Shown here: piece by piece, positions 20,106 through 28,628 of the stretch
Layout: the number at the start of each line of letters is the position of its first letter
Numbering within the stretch: position 1 is the stretch's first letter
NCBI RefSeq assembly: GCF_010729665.1
Contig: NZ_AP022610.1
Coordinates: forward strand, 3,162,001 to 3,226,000
DNA from: Mycolicibacterium madagascariense
GTDB taxonomy: Bacteria > Actinomycetota > Actinomycetes > Mycobacteriales > Mycobacteriaceae
Length of the DNA stretch: 64,000 nt
Reading direction: 5' to 3'
Translations under genes and position numbers: made by a program
Notes under the pieces: generated by a model
Seen by the model: the letters and a program-made list of their open reading frames with translations, nothing else
Database searches by the model: none
Told to the model about the DNA's origin: nothing

Positions 20106-21190
20106 GACGAACTCCCCACCAGATCCGCCGTCGCATCACTGGGCTGCAGCGACACGACGACCTTGACGTTCTCCGGATCCATCGACGCGGTGAAGGCGTC
20201 GGCGGCCTGCTCGAAGTCGTAACGGGCGGTGATGATCTCGTCGATCGGGACCACCCCGGACGCCAGCAGGTCGATCGCGGCCGCATAGTCCTCGCGGACG
20301 TACATGAGGTTGCCGATCAGCGCCAGCTCGCGATCCTGGATCAGGTCGAGCCGCACGGGGGTGGCCCCCGCCGCGACGCCGACGATCATGACGGCCCCAC
20401 CCTTGTCGACGAGGTCGATGGCCTGGGCGACCGAACTCTCGCGGGAGACGCAGTCGACCACGACGGCGGCGGGCCCACCGAGCAGCGCCAGCGCCGCGTC
20501 CACGGCGTCGGGTGCCGTCGGGTCGAAAGTGCCTGCTGCGCCCAATCGTTCGGCCCGCGCGCGCTTGGACGCCAGCAGGTCGGCCACCACGACGTGGGCG
20601 CCCGCATCGCGCAGGGCCAGCAGGACGAACAATCCGATGGGACCCGCCCCGATGACGACGACCGGTCGGTCACGCAGGTCTCCGACCGCCTCGGCGGCCC
20701 GCCGCACGGCGTGGACCGGGGTGGCCAGCGGCTCGATGAGGATGGCGTGATCGTCGTCGAGGTCGGGATGCAGGGCCACGAGCCGGTCGGCGGCGACGGT
20801 GAAGCTGTCGGCCAGCCCACCCGGCGTCTGGCACCCGAGTACCAGAAGCTCCCGGCAGATGTTGTAGCGCCCCGCGCGGCACTGCGCGCAGTGGCCGCAG
20901 GCCAGGTTCGGCTCGACGACGACGCGGGTGCCCAACCAGCGGTCCGCCACGCCGTCGCCGATCGCGTCGACGATGCCGATGACCTCGTGGCCCGGCCGGT
21001 ACGGCAGGTCGATGAAGGGGTGCTGACCGCACGCCGCGTGCGTGTCGGAGCCGCAGATGCCGACCGCGGTGCCGCGGACGCGGACCTCACCGGCGGCAGG
21101 CGCCGCCTCGGGCACCGTCTCGAACCGAACGTCGTCGATCGCGTTGACGACGACGCGGCGGTTGGCACCCGGCTGCGGCGGGTTCACCAT
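20102..21190 (-). CDS. Zinc-dependent alcohol/polyol dehydrogenase 1
   Basis: A 362-aa medium-chain zinc dehydrogenase. Catalytic zinc ligands are visible in GICGSDTH and PGHEVIG, and the structural zinc loop is complete (CGHCAQCRAGRYNIC). The Rossmann motif is VIGAGPIGLFVLLAL. The layout fits polyol or sugar-acid dehydrogenases (sorbitol, idonate or threonine dehydrogenase type). It starts within the last bases of the SDR gene (7-bp overlap) and overlaps the ATPase gene by 4 bp, so it belongs to the transport operon. Probably oxidises a polyol hydroxyl with NAD; the exact substrate is unknown. Confidence 0.9.
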   Translation of the reverse strand: MVNPPQPGANRRVVVNAIDDVRFETVPEAAPAAGEVRVRGTAVGICGSDTHAACGQHPFIDLPYRPGHEVIGIVDAIGDGVADRWLGTRVVVEPNLACGHCAQCRAGRYNICRELLVLGCQTPGGLADSFTVAADRLVALHPDLDDDHAILIEPLATPVHAVRRAAEAVGDLRDRPVVVIGAGPIGLFVLLALRDAGAHVVVADLLASKRARAERLGAAGTFDPTAPDAVDAALALLGGPAAVVVDCVSRESSVAQAIDLVDKGGAVMIVGVAAGATPVRLDLIQDRELALIGNLMYVREDYAAAIDLLASGVVPIDEIITARYDFEQAADAFTASMDPENVKVVVSLQPSDATADLVGSSS

Positions 21191-21951
21191 GCGGTGTACC
21201 CCCCGTCGGCGACCAACACCGATCCCGTGATGAACGACGCAGCGTCCGAGGCCAGGAAGACCACGCTGGGCGCGATCTCCTCGGGTAGCGCATACCGCTG
21301 CTGCGGGGCGTCGTCGATCCAGTACCGCTTGAGATCCGGGCGATCCACCGGCGCCATCTCGGTCTTGCAGTACCCGGGCGCCACCGCGTTGACCCGGATG
21401 CCGAGCGGAGCCCATTCGGCCGCAAGCGATTTCGTGAGATGGTGCACCGCCGCCTTGGAGGCGTTGTAGGCGGGCTGCATCTGCGGCCGGTTCACGATCA
21501 GACCCGACATCGAGCCGATGTTGACCACCGATCCCGAGCCGCGCTCGCGCATGTGGGCGCCGACGGCGAGCGAGCACGCCCACAGCGCCTTGACGTTGAG
21601 GTCGAAGACGTCGTCCCACTGCTGTTCGGTGACGTCCCACGACTCGGCGTGATAGCAGGTGCCCGCGTTGTTGACCAGGATGTCGACGTGCCCGAGGGCG
21701 TCGACGGCCTCGGTCGTCATGCGCTCGACGTCGGCCTGCCGGGTAATGTCCGCGGTGATCGGGTGCATCTGGTGTCCGGCGGCGGCCGCCTCCGCGACGA
21801 CCTTCTCGTTGCGTTCGCCGCTGCGGCCCGAGATCGCCACCGTCGCACCGGCTTCGGCGAGGCCGAACGCGAACGCCCGACCGAGGCCCTGATTGCCGCC
21901 GGTCACCAGCGCGGTGCGGCCGGTGAGGTCGAACGGGGAACGGGTGGTCAT
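21184..21951 (-). CDS. Short-chain dehydrogenase/reductase of the carbohydrate operon
   Basis: A 255-aa classical SDR. The cofactor motif TGGNQGLG is near residue 14, NNAG near 92, and the catalytic Ser and YNASK (Tyr, Lys) near 152-160. It ends with FITGSVLVADGGYTAW. It resembles polyol or 2-keto-gluconate-type dehydrogenases. ATG 21951 is chosen because the family N-terminus TTRSPFDLTGRTALVTGG starts there. It lies 32 bases after the upstream dehydrogenase gene and overlaps the downstream one. Confidence 0.9.
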   Translation of the reverse strand: MTTRSPFDLTGRTALVTGGNQGLGRAFAFGLAEAGATVAISGRSGERNEKVVAEAAAAGHQMHPITADITRQADVERMTTEAVDALGHVDILVNNAGTCYHAESWDVTEQQWDDVFDLNVKALWACSLAVGAHMRERGSGSVVNIGSMSGLIVNRPQMQPAYNASKAAVHHLTKSLAAEWAPLGIRVNAVAPGYCKTEMAPVDRPDLKRYWIDDAPQQRYALPEEIAPSVVFLASDAASFITGSVLVADGGYTAW

Positions 21952-21983
21952 GGCAGGGCCTTCCTTCACTGCGGAGCCTTCCT

Positions 21984-23000
21984 TCACTTCGGGACGACGA
22001 TCGACTTGAGGCTGCCCGGGTCGGTATCGCTGTCCAGCGCGTCGCCGACGTGTTCCAGGTCGTAGCGACCGGTGACCATGCCGTCGAGGTCGACGGCGCC
22101 GGAGGACACCAGATGTATTGCCGCAGGCCAGGTATCGGTGTAACGGAACACCCCGGTGACGTTGATCTCCATGTTCTGGATGTAGCCGATGGGCAGCGCG
22201 AAGTCACCGGAACCCATGCCCACCAGGACGACGTGCCCGGCCGGGCCCACCGCCTTGATGCCGCTGACGACCGCGGGCGCGGCGCCACTGGCGTCGACGA
22301 AGGCGTCCACCTGGGGATCGAGGGCGGCGACGTCGTCGACCATCGGATCGATGACCTCGGTGGCGCCGAACCGCAGCACGGCGTCGCGGCGCGACTCCAG
22401 GGGGTCGGACACCACGATCCTGGCGGCCCCGAACGCGCGGGCGGTCTGAGCGCAGATCACCCCGATGGGGCCGGCACCCGCGATGAGGATCGAGCTACCC
22501 GGCTGAACGTGTGCCTTGCGCATCGTCGTCACGGCCACCGACAGCGGTTCGAGCAGGGCGGCCGCCTCGTCCGACATCGAATCCGGTACGGGATGGGCGA
22601 ATTCGGCGTCGATGGTGACGTAGCGGCAGAAGGCGCCGTCGATGGGCGGCGTGGCGTAGAACTCCATGTAGGGGCACAGGTTGTAGCGACCCGCCATGCA
22701 CTGCCTGCACCGGCGGCACGGGTGCTGCGGCTCGACGGCGACGCGCTGCCCGACCCGCGTCGGGTCGACGTGATCGCCCACGGCCGCGATCCGGCCGGAC
22801 AGTTCGTGACCGAGGATCATGGGCTGCTCGACGACGAAGTCACCGATCCGGCCGTGGCGGTAGTAGTGCACGTCGGATCCGCAGACCCCGACGGCCGCGA
22901 CCTCGACCAGCACCTCGTGCGGACCTGGCGTCGGAACCGGACGGTCCTCGATGCGCAGCGTGCCGACGCCGGTCATCACGCTGGCCCTCATCGTGCTCAC
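21984..23000 (-). CDS. Zinc-dependent sorbitol/xylitol dehydrogenase-like enzyme (dehydrogenase 2)
   Basis: A 338-aa zinc MDR closer to sorbitol/xylitol dehydrogenases: GVCGSDVHYYRHGRIGDFVVEQPMILGHE carries the catalytic Cys, His and Glu environment, and CRRCRQCMAGRYNLC is the structural zinc loop. The Rossmann motif is IAGAGPIGVICAQ. The GTG at 23000 overlaps the upstream stop (GTGA), which favours it over ATG 22991 three codons in. It probably turns a polyol into a ketose that the FGGY kinase then phosphorylates. Confidence 0.9.
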   Translation of the reverse strand: MSTMRASVMTGVGTLRIEDRPVPTPGPHEVLVEVAAVGVCGSDVHYYRHGRIGDFVVEQPMILGHELSGRIAAVGDHVDPTRVGQRVAVEPQHPCRRCRQCMAGRYNLCPYMEFYATPPIDGAFCRYVTIDAEFAHPVPDSMSDEAAALLEPLSVAVTTMRKAHVQPGSSILIAGAGPIGVICAQTARAFGAARIVVSDPLESRRDAVLRFGATEVIDPMVDDVAALDPQVDAFVDASGAAPAVVSGIKAVGPAGHVVLVGMGSGDFALPIGYIQNMEINVTGVFRYTDTWPAAIHLVSSGAVDLDGMVTGRYDLEHVGDALDSDTDPGSLKSIVVPK

Positions 23001-23638
23001 ATCGCTTCCCTTCGTTCGGAGGTCATCAGCGCCCGGCCGACGATCATCTGGTGGACACCGGCGGCCGCGCACAGCGGCGCGATCTCCTCGGTGACGCCGC
23101 CGTCGACGGCGACGGGCAGCTCGGAGAACATGGCGGTGCACGCGGTGACGAGGCCGAGCCGGTCGAGTCGGCATCGGTCACGGGTGCCCGGCTCGATCAG
23201 CATCACCAGGACGCCGTCGGGGTGCGCCGGCCATCGCGGCTCCCCCAGCCCGTCCCATTCCCGCCATACCGCGATCCAGGCGGCGCCGCCCGCAGCGTGG
23301 ACGGCCTCGACCCGCTCGCCGGTGAACGCGCGCCACGGCAGGAACACCACGCCGGGCCGTAGCGCCAGGATCTTGGGCAGCACCGCGTCGACGAAGTCGG
23401 GTGAGCCGATCAGGTGCACGCCGACCCGCTCGCGGTCCACGACGGCCGAGATCATCTGCAGCTCAGCCAGACTCACGCCCTGGGGCAGGCCCTCGGACGC
23501 GGCCATCACGTCGACGTGGACGTCGAGTCCACTGGCCGCCAGGGTCTGCGCCGCCGCCACCCGCGAGTCGGGGGCGGCATACACCGAACCGGCGACGAGG
23601 CCCGCGAAGCCGGCGTGCCACGCCGCGAGCGCGGTCAC
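22997..23638 (-). CDS. Ribulose-phosphate 3-epimerase-like TIM-barrel protein
   Basis: A 213-aa protein with the pattern of ribulose-phosphate 3-epimerases. AGSVYAAPDSR matches the first strand, HVDVM keeps the His and Asp metal ligands, GVHLIG keeps the second His, and AVDGGV keeps the last Asp. The usual DVMDGxFVPN loop is replaced by DVMAASEGLPQGVS, which suggests a different phosphosugar. The start is GTG 23638, overlapping the kinase stop (GTGA). It acts in the cytosol and probably epimerises the ketose phosphate made by the upstream kinase. Confidence 0.7.
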   Translation of the reverse strand: MTALAAWHAGFAGLVAGSVYAAPDSRVAAAQTLAASGLDVHVDVMAASEGLPQGVSLAELQMISAVVDRERVGVHLIGSPDFVDAVLPKILALRPGVVFLPWRAFTGERVEAVHAAGGAAWIAVWREWDGLGEPRWPAHPDGVLVMLIEPGTRDRCRLDRLGLVTACTAMFSELPVAVDGGVTEEIAPLCAAAGVHQMIVGRALMTSERREAM

Positions 23639-25149
23639 CGGGGACCACCACCGTCGAGCAGCGGCGACGCCGCCAGCGCCGCCCACCGCTCCCGCAGGGC
23701 GCTCAGCTCCCGGCCGTGCGAGCGGGGGGCCACGCGCATCCGCGCGTCGGGCAGCCAGCGCTTGGCGAGCTCGACCAGTCCGGCGCGATCGGCGCGGACC
23801 GCGACGGCCGCGGCCTGGATGCAGGCGCCGCGCGCGGTCGCCTCGTCGACGTCGGGCAGGGTGACCTCGTCGTCGAGGAGGTCGGCCAGCAGCTGCAGCG
23901 TCGCGCGCGATCGCGCTCCCCCACCGACCACCGTTGCGGCCCCGCCCAATTCGACGCCGCACGCCAGCAGGCTGTCCCGGCCCGAGAGCAACGACAGCAG
24001 CGGGCCCTCCACGAAGGCGCGCGCGAGTTCCTCTCGGGTGGTCTGCGAGGTGAGGTCGGCGAACATCCCGCGGGCGTCCGGACGGTCGGGGGTGCGTTCG
24101 CCGTCGAGGAACGGCACCAGCACCGGCCCCTGCGTGGGACCCGCCGCGAGCGCCAGTTCGGAGATGCCCGCGAGGTCGGTGCCGAGGAGCACGGCGGCGC
24201 GGTCGACGACGCGCGCGGCGTTGAGCGTGCTCATCAGCGGCAGGTAGCCGCCCGTCATGTCCGCGACGCCGTCGACGGCGCCGGTCGTGTCGAAGACCGG
24301 CCCGCGGGACGACGTCGCCACCACACCGGAGGTGCCGAGGCTGAAGTACTGGTCGCCGTCGGTCAAGCCGAGACCGAGGTAGGCCGCGTGCTGGTCACCG
24401 CCGCCCGCACCGACCACCACGTCGGTTCCGATGCCGAGACGTGTTGCGGCAGCGGCTCGTACGGTGCCGGCGGCGTCGACGGGCCCGAGGACCGTCGGCA
24501 GCTTCGCCGACCAGTCCCTGACCCCGGCCGCGAGGTCGAGGTAGGACGGGATCCACTGCCCGTCGGTGGCGTCGAAGTAGCCGGTGCCCGACGCGTCGGA
24601 GCGGTCGGTCACCCGTTCCCCGGTGAGCCAGTACGTCAGGTAGTCGTGCGGGAGCAGAACGGTCGCGACGCGGTCCAGGAGACCGGGTTCGTGCTCGGCG
24701 ACCCACGCCAGTTTGGCGATGGTGAACGCGGCGGTCGGCAGCGTGCCGATGCGCATCACCCAGCGCCGGGCGCCAATGCGTTCGACGAGCTGGGCCAGGT
24801 TGGCCGCACCGGTCGTGTCGTTCCAGAGCTTGGCCGCCCGCAGCACCTCGCCCTGCTCGTCGAGGAGTACCAGACCGTGGCACTGCGCCGCGACCGAGAT
24901 CGCCCGCACGTCAGGCGTTTCCACGCACCGCGCCATCGCCTGGCCGGCCGCCGCGATGAACGCCTCGACCCAGTCGCGGGGATGTTGTTCGCTGTTCGGC
25001 GGGAACGCGGGTGGGTGCGGTGCCGCCCCCGAGCCGAGCAGCCGACCGCTGCCGAGGTCGCGGATCTCGACCTTGCACGACTGCGTCGACGAGTCGACGC
25101 CCAGCACCGCGGGGACGAGGGACGTGCGAACTCCCGCCGATGTCGTCAT
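23635..25149 (-). CDS. FGGY-family carbohydrate kinase (xylulokinase-like)
   Basis: A 504-aa two-domain kinase of the FGGY/ASKHA fold. The N-terminal phosphate-binding strand is VLGVDSSTQSCKVEI, KLWNDTTG is in the sugar-binding region, and the catalytic-base motif is SDASGTGYFDA. The C-terminal domain has GAGGGDQHAAYLG, SLGTSGVV and VVGGGARSRATLQLLADLL. It most resembles xylulokinases, so the substrate is probably a ketopentose or related ketose. It overlaps the SIS gene upstream (ATGA) and the epimerase-like gene downstream (GTGA). Confidence 0.9.
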   Translation of the reverse strand: MTTSAGVRTSLVPAVLGVDSSTQSCKVEIRDLGSGRLLGSGAAPHPPAFPPNSEQHPRDWVEAFIAAAGQAMARCVETPDVRAISVAAQCHGLVLLDEQGEVLRAAKLWNDTTGAANLAQLVERIGARRWVMRIGTLPTAAFTIAKLAWVAEHEPGLLDRVATVLLPHDYLTYWLTGERVTDRSDASGTGYFDATDGQWIPSYLDLAAGVRDWSAKLPTVLGPVDAAGTVRAAAATRLGIGTDVVVGAGGGDQHAAYLGLGLTDGDQYFSLGTSGVVATSSRGPVFDTTGAVDGVADMTGGYLPLMSTLNAARVVDRAAVLLGTDLAGISELALAAGPTQGPVLVPFLDGERTPDRPDARGMFADLTSQTTREELARAFVEGPLLSLLSGRDSLLACGVELGGAATVVGGGARSRATLQLLADLLDDEVTLPDVDEATARGACIQAAAVAVRADRAGLVELAKRWLPDARMRVAPRSHGRELSALRERWAALAASPLLDGGGPR

Positions 25150-25787
25150 GCGCCGCGCACCACCGGTACCGCGTCGTCGCCGGGATTGCGACGGCGGACG
25201 CCGACCCCGCCCGCGGGATGGCTGTCGATGACGTCGCCGACGGTGTGGCCGCGCATCGCCATCGTCACCACCGCCACGGCGTCGCACCACGCTCCGACCG
25301 CCAGGGTGCTCGCCATCGCGATCATGTCGCCGGGGTCGGCGTCCGACGGCGTCGGCGGCAGCTGCGCGACGGTGCCCGCGGCGGTCGCGAAGGGGGACTC
25401 CGGGCTCTCGGTGACCGCGACGACGTGGACGCCGCGCTGCCCCAACCGCTGGACGAGGTTGACCAGTTCCTGCGACTGACCGGTCTTGGAGATCGCCACG
25501 ACCAGATCGGACGGGGTGATGGCGCCCATGCCGCCGTGCAGCGCGTCCATCGACGGCAGGTACAGCGCCGGCGTCCCGCACACCGAGAGCAGATGGGCGA
25601 GCCGCTCGGCCATGATGCCCGAGGTGCCCGACCCCGTCGTGACGACCTTGCCCGTGACGTCGATCATCTGGCGGGCGATGGCGACGACGCTCGATTCGAC
25701 CGTCCCGACCAGGGCGGCAAGCGCTGCGGACTCGCGGGACAGCACGGCGCCGGCCAGGTCGACCAGGCCGGTGTCGTCACTGCTCAT
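25146..25787 (-). CDS. SIS-domain sugar-phosphate isomerase (hexuloisomerase/KpsF-like)
   Basis: A 213-aa single SIS-domain protein: VVTTGSGTSGIMAERLAHLLSVCGTPALYL, then HGGMGAITPSDLVVAISKTGQSQELVNL, then VVAVTESPESPFA, the usual phosphosugar-binding order. It lacks the CBS pair of arabinose-5-phosphate isomerases and is the size of 6-phospho-3-hexuloisomerases. It is the first gene of the ten-gene minus-strand operon and probably interconverts an aldose and a ketose phosphate. The promoter region (25788-25920) is shared with the divergent SorC-type regulator. Confidence 0.85.
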   Translation of the reverse strand: MSSDDTGLVDLAGAVLSRESAALAALVGTVESSVVAIARQMIDVTGKVVTTGSGTSGIMAERLAHLLSVCGTPALYLPSMDALHGGMGAITPSDLVVAISKTGQSQELVNLVQRLGQRGVHVVAVTESPESPFATAAGTVAQLPPTPSDADPGDMIAMASTLAVGAWCDAVAVVTMAMRGHTVGDVIDSHPAGGVGVRRRNPGDDAVPVVRGA

Positions 25788-25861
25788 CTGTCAACCCCGA
25801 TACTCGTGTGTGTTCCGTTGTGACGTGGATCATGCAATGCTTATGCTCACATGTCAATGCG

Positions 25862-25879
25862 GCTGCACATATGTGCAGC
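25862..25879. promoter_or_regulatory. Perfect 18-bp palindrome between divergent regulator and operon
   Basis: GCTGCACATATGTGCAGC is a perfect dyad 41 bases before the regulator ATG and 75 bases before the SIS start. A related core, CACATGTCAATGC, lies just to the left (about 25848-25860). It is the likely binding site of the adjacent SorC-family regulator, controlling both itself and the sugar operon. Confidence 0.65.
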
Positions 25880-25920
25880 GGTGGGTGAGCCTGGCGGCTC
25901 GGGATCGACGGGAGGCCACG

Positions 25921-26841
25921 ATGGGGCCCGATGAGCTGTTCCAGCGCGCGGTCATCGCCCGTCGCTACTACCTGGAGGGACGCACCAGGATCCAGATCGC
26001 CGAGGAGTTCGGCCTGTCGCGCTTCAAGGTCGCCAGGATGCTGGACGAGGCCCTCGAGTCGGGCATGGTGGAGATCAAGATCCACAATCCCGGCGCCATC
26101 GACGTCGAACTGTCGACGGCGTTGCAACGGCAGTACGGACTGGAGCACGCCTACGCCGTCACCGCCGATTCGACGAACGTGGCCGACCACGTCGAGTCCG
26201 TCGCCAGGGCCATGGCCGAACTCCTGCAGTCGATCCTGCGCGACGGTGACGTCGTCGGCGTCGACTGCGGCCGCACGCTGACCCACATCGCGCCGTACCT
26301 GACGTCGCTGCCCCGCTGCGACGTCGTTCAGCTCACCGGGATGGCGGGTGCCATCACCTTCAACGGCACCGACCTCGTCCGGCGCATCAGCGAGGTCAGC
26401 GGCGGTCAGTCCTGGCCGCTGTACGCCCCGCTCGTCGTCCCCGACGCCCGCACCGCCCAGAGCCTCGGGGACAACCTGCAGATCCGCGAGACGACCGCCC
26501 GGCAGTCCGGCGTCAGCTGCGCGATCGTCTCGGTCGGGGCGTGGAGTGCGGGGGCCTCGCAGGTCTATGAGTCCCTCGCGGCCGAGGAGACCCGCGCCCT
26601 CGCCGAGGCGGGGGTCTGCGCCGAGACGTGTGCCCTGCTGCTCGACGCCGACGGCAACCGGGTCGCCGGCCTCGACCAACGCAGGATGGGCATCGAGGAA
26701 TACGTGTTGCGCGCCATCCCGACGCGCATCGCCATCGCCGCGGGCAAGGAGAAGGCGGCGGCCACCAGGGCCGTGCTCGAGTCCGGCCTGGTGTCCTCGC
26801 TCGTCACCGACATCGACATCGCCACCGCAGTGCTCAAGTGA
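25921..26841 (+). CDS. SorC/DeoR-family sugar-responsive transcriptional regulator
   Basis: A 306-aa regulator. The N-terminal HTH (VIARRYYLEGRTRIQIAEEFGLSRFKVARMLDEA, ~10-45) is followed by a sugar-binding domain of the SorC/CggR type (YAVTADS..., GDVVGVDCGRTL, LTGMAGAI, then IAIAAGKEKAAATRAVLESGLVSSLVTDIDIA). Effectors of this family are usually phosphorylated sugars. ATG 25921 has GGAG about 7 bases upstream. It is divergent from the ten-gene operon and followed at 19 bases by an SDR gene, so both are likely controlled through the palindrome at 25862-25879. Confidence 0.9.
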   Translation: MGPDELFQRAVIARRYYLEGRTRIQIAEEFGLSRFKVARMLDEALESGMVEIKIHNPGAIDVELSTALQRQYGLEHAYAVTADSTNVADHVESVARAMAELLQSILRDGDVVGVDCGRTLTHIAPYLTSLPRCDVVQLTGMAGAITFNGTDLVRRISEVSGGQSWPLYAPLVVPDARTAQSLGDNLQIRETTARQSGVSCAIVSVGAWSAGASQVYESLAAEETRALAEAGVCAETCALLLDADGNRVAGLDQRRMGIEEYVLRAIPTRIAIAAGKEKAAATRAVLESGLVSSLVTDIDIATAVLK

Positions 26842-26860
26842 GACCGAGGAGCTGATCCGC

Positions 26861-27631
26861 ATGACCCAATCATCAACGGAGACCATCGACTTCGACTTTC
26901 GTCAGGACGGCGCCGTCGCCCTCGTGACGGGCGGGGCGTCGGGAATCGGGGCGGCGATCGCGGCCGCGCTGTGGGCGCGGGGAGCCCGCATCGCCGTGCT
27001 CGACCTGAACGAGGCGGGCGCCGCCGAGGTGGCGGCCGGACTGCCCGGCAGCCGCGGCTTCGCCTGCAACGTCGCCGATCCCGGCTCGGTGACCGCGGCC
27101 GTCGACGCGGTGATGGCCGAGTACGGCCAGGTCGACGTCCTGGTCAACAGCGCGGGGATCGCGAGACTCGCACCCGCGGAGGAGCTTTCGCAGTCGGACT
27201 GGGATTCGACGATCGCCATCAACCTGACGGGCACGTTCCTGATGTGCCAGACGGTGGGACGCCACATGCTGGCGGCCGGTCGCGGCGCGATCGTCAACAT
27301 GGCATCGCAGGCGGCGAGCGTGGCCATCGACGAGCACGTCGCCTACTGCGCCTCCAAGTTCGGCGTCGTCGGCATCACGAAGGTGCTCGCGACCGAATGG
27401 GCGGGACGCGGCGTGCGGGTCAACAGCATCTCCCCGACCGTGGTGCTCACCGAACTCGGCATCACGGCGTGGGACAACCCCAAGGGTGACGCCCTCAAGA
27501 AGCTCATCCCCACGGGGCGATTCGCCTACCCGAGCGAAATCGCCGCTGCGGCAGTCTATCTGGTGTCCGACGCCGCGGCCATGGTCAACGGCGCGGACCT
27601 CGTCATCGACGGCGGCTACACGATCAAGTGA
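26861..27631 (+). CDS. Short-chain dehydrogenase (polyol dehydrogenase-like)
   Basis: A 256-aa SDR with TGGASGIG (~24-31), NSAG, Ser in NMASQAAS and YCASK (Tyr/Lys). The sequence around AYCASKFGVVGITKVLATEWAGRGVRVNSISPTVVLTELG resembles D-threitol or xylitol dehydrogenase-type SDRs of fast-growing mycobacteria, but the substrate cannot be fixed from sequence. It is co-transcribed with the SorC-type regulator (19-base gap) and ends convergently, overlapping the LacI gene by 8 bp. Confidence 0.88.
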   Translation: MTQSSTETIDFDFRQDGAVALVTGGASGIGAAIAAALWARGARIAVLDLNEAGAAEVAAGLPGSRGFACNVADPGSVTAAVDAVMAEYGQVDVLVNSAGIARLAPAEELSQSDWDSTIAINLTGTFLMCQTVGRHMLAAGRGAIVNMASQAASVAIDEHVAYCASKFGVVGITKVLATEWAGRGVRVNSISPTVVLTELGITAWDNPKGDALKKLIPTGRFAYPSEIAAAAVYLVSDAAAMVNGADLVIDGGYTIK

Positions 27632-28625
27632 GCGTGGAGGCACGCGCCACGAGTCGCGGGCCGAACACGACGTGACGGGGCTCGCGGGCGCCCCCCTCGA
27701 CGGCCTCGAGCAGCAATTCGATCGCGGTCGCCCCGATGTCGGCACTGGGCTGACGGATCGACGACAGCGGCACCGACGCGGACCGCGCGAAGTCGATGTC
27801 GTCGTACCCGATCAGCGCGATGTCCTCGGGCACGCGCACCCCGTGCCGGCTCAGCGCCTGCAGCATTCCGATGGCCAGCAGGTCGTTCGCGCAGAACACC
27901 GCGTCGGGCAGCCGTGCCGCCGAACGGCCGCACAGCTGCTCCCCCGCCGCCCGTCCCGCCAACACGCTGGGCTCGTCGGTGGCGACGACGTCCAGCGTGA
28001 CGCCGGGGGCGTGCGCGACCGCGGTCCTGGCCCCGGCCAACCGGTCGGATACCTGGCGCAGGCCCATCGGACCACCGACGAACGCGATGCGCGTGCGACC
28101 GCGTTCGCAGAGGTGGCCCACCGCGAGGCGCCCGCCCGCGACGTCGTCGACGGCGACCGAGGACAGCGGGGTGCCCGCGCCGTCGCGGTCGACCAGCACG
28201 ACGGGAACGCCGCGGGCGTGCAGCGCGAGCACGCGGTCCAGGTCCTCGCCCACCGGGGAGATCAACAGCCCGAACACCCGCTGCTCCTCGAAGACGTCGA
28301 GGTAGGCCCGTTCGCGTTGGGGATCGTCGTCCGAGGTGCCGAGCAGCACCACCAGATTGCCTTGCGCCGCACGGCGTTCGGCGGCCCTGGCGACGTCGGT
28401 GAAGAACGGGTTGCCGACGTCGAGGACGAGCAGACCCACGCACCGCGACTGGCCGGCCCGCAGCTGCCTGGCGGCGTCGTTGCGCACGAAGCCCAGTTTC
28501 GCGATGGCGGCGTGCACCCGTGCCACGGTGGCGGGAGCCACCCGCTCCGGCGCGTTCAGCACGTTGGAGACCGTGCCCACCGACACCGCCGCCGCCGCGG
28601 CGACCTCCCGGATTCCGACCGCCAC
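27624..28625 (-). CDS. LacI-family repressor of the rhamnose operon
   Basis: A 333-aa LacI/GalR regulator. The HTH (IREVAAAAAVSVGTVSNVLN) and hinge helix (RNDAARQLRAGQSRCVGLLV) are typical, followed by the periplasmic-binding-protein-like effector domain (FCANDLLAIGMLQAL, YDDIDFARSASVPLSSIRQP). The start is GTG 28625, 3 bases after the lldD stop. It is the last gene of the six-gene rhamnose operon, so it probably represses its own operon through the palindrome at 35880-35895. Confidence 0.92.
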   Translation of the reverse strand: MAVGIREVAAAAAVSVGTVSNVLNAPERVAPATVARVHAAIAKLGFVRNDAARQLRAGQSRCVGLLVLDVGNPFFTDVARAAERRAAQGNLVVLLGTSDDDPQRERAYLDVFEEQRVFGLLISPVGEDLDRVLALHARGVPVVLVDRDGAGTPLSSVAVDDVAGGRLAVGHLCERGRTRIAFVGGPMGLRQVSDRLAGARTAVAHAPGVTLDVVATDEPSVLAGRAAGEQLCGRSAARLPDAVFCANDLLAIGMLQALSRHGVRVPEDIALIGYDDIDFARSASVPLSSIRQPSADIGATAIELLLEAVEGGAREPRHVVFGPRLVARASTLT

Positions 28626-28628
28626 GGG

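Noticed and set aside
22050..23864. 604-codon plus-strand frame across the dehydrogenase, epimerase and kinase genes
   Set aside because: It runs antisense through three genes joined by GTGA overlaps and has no domain.
15303..27631. Assignment to the erythritol/threitol pathway known in M. smegmatis
   Set aside because: The dihydroxyacetone-kinase-type erythrulose kinase and the RpiB-type isomerase expected there are not in this locus; only one SDR looks similar.
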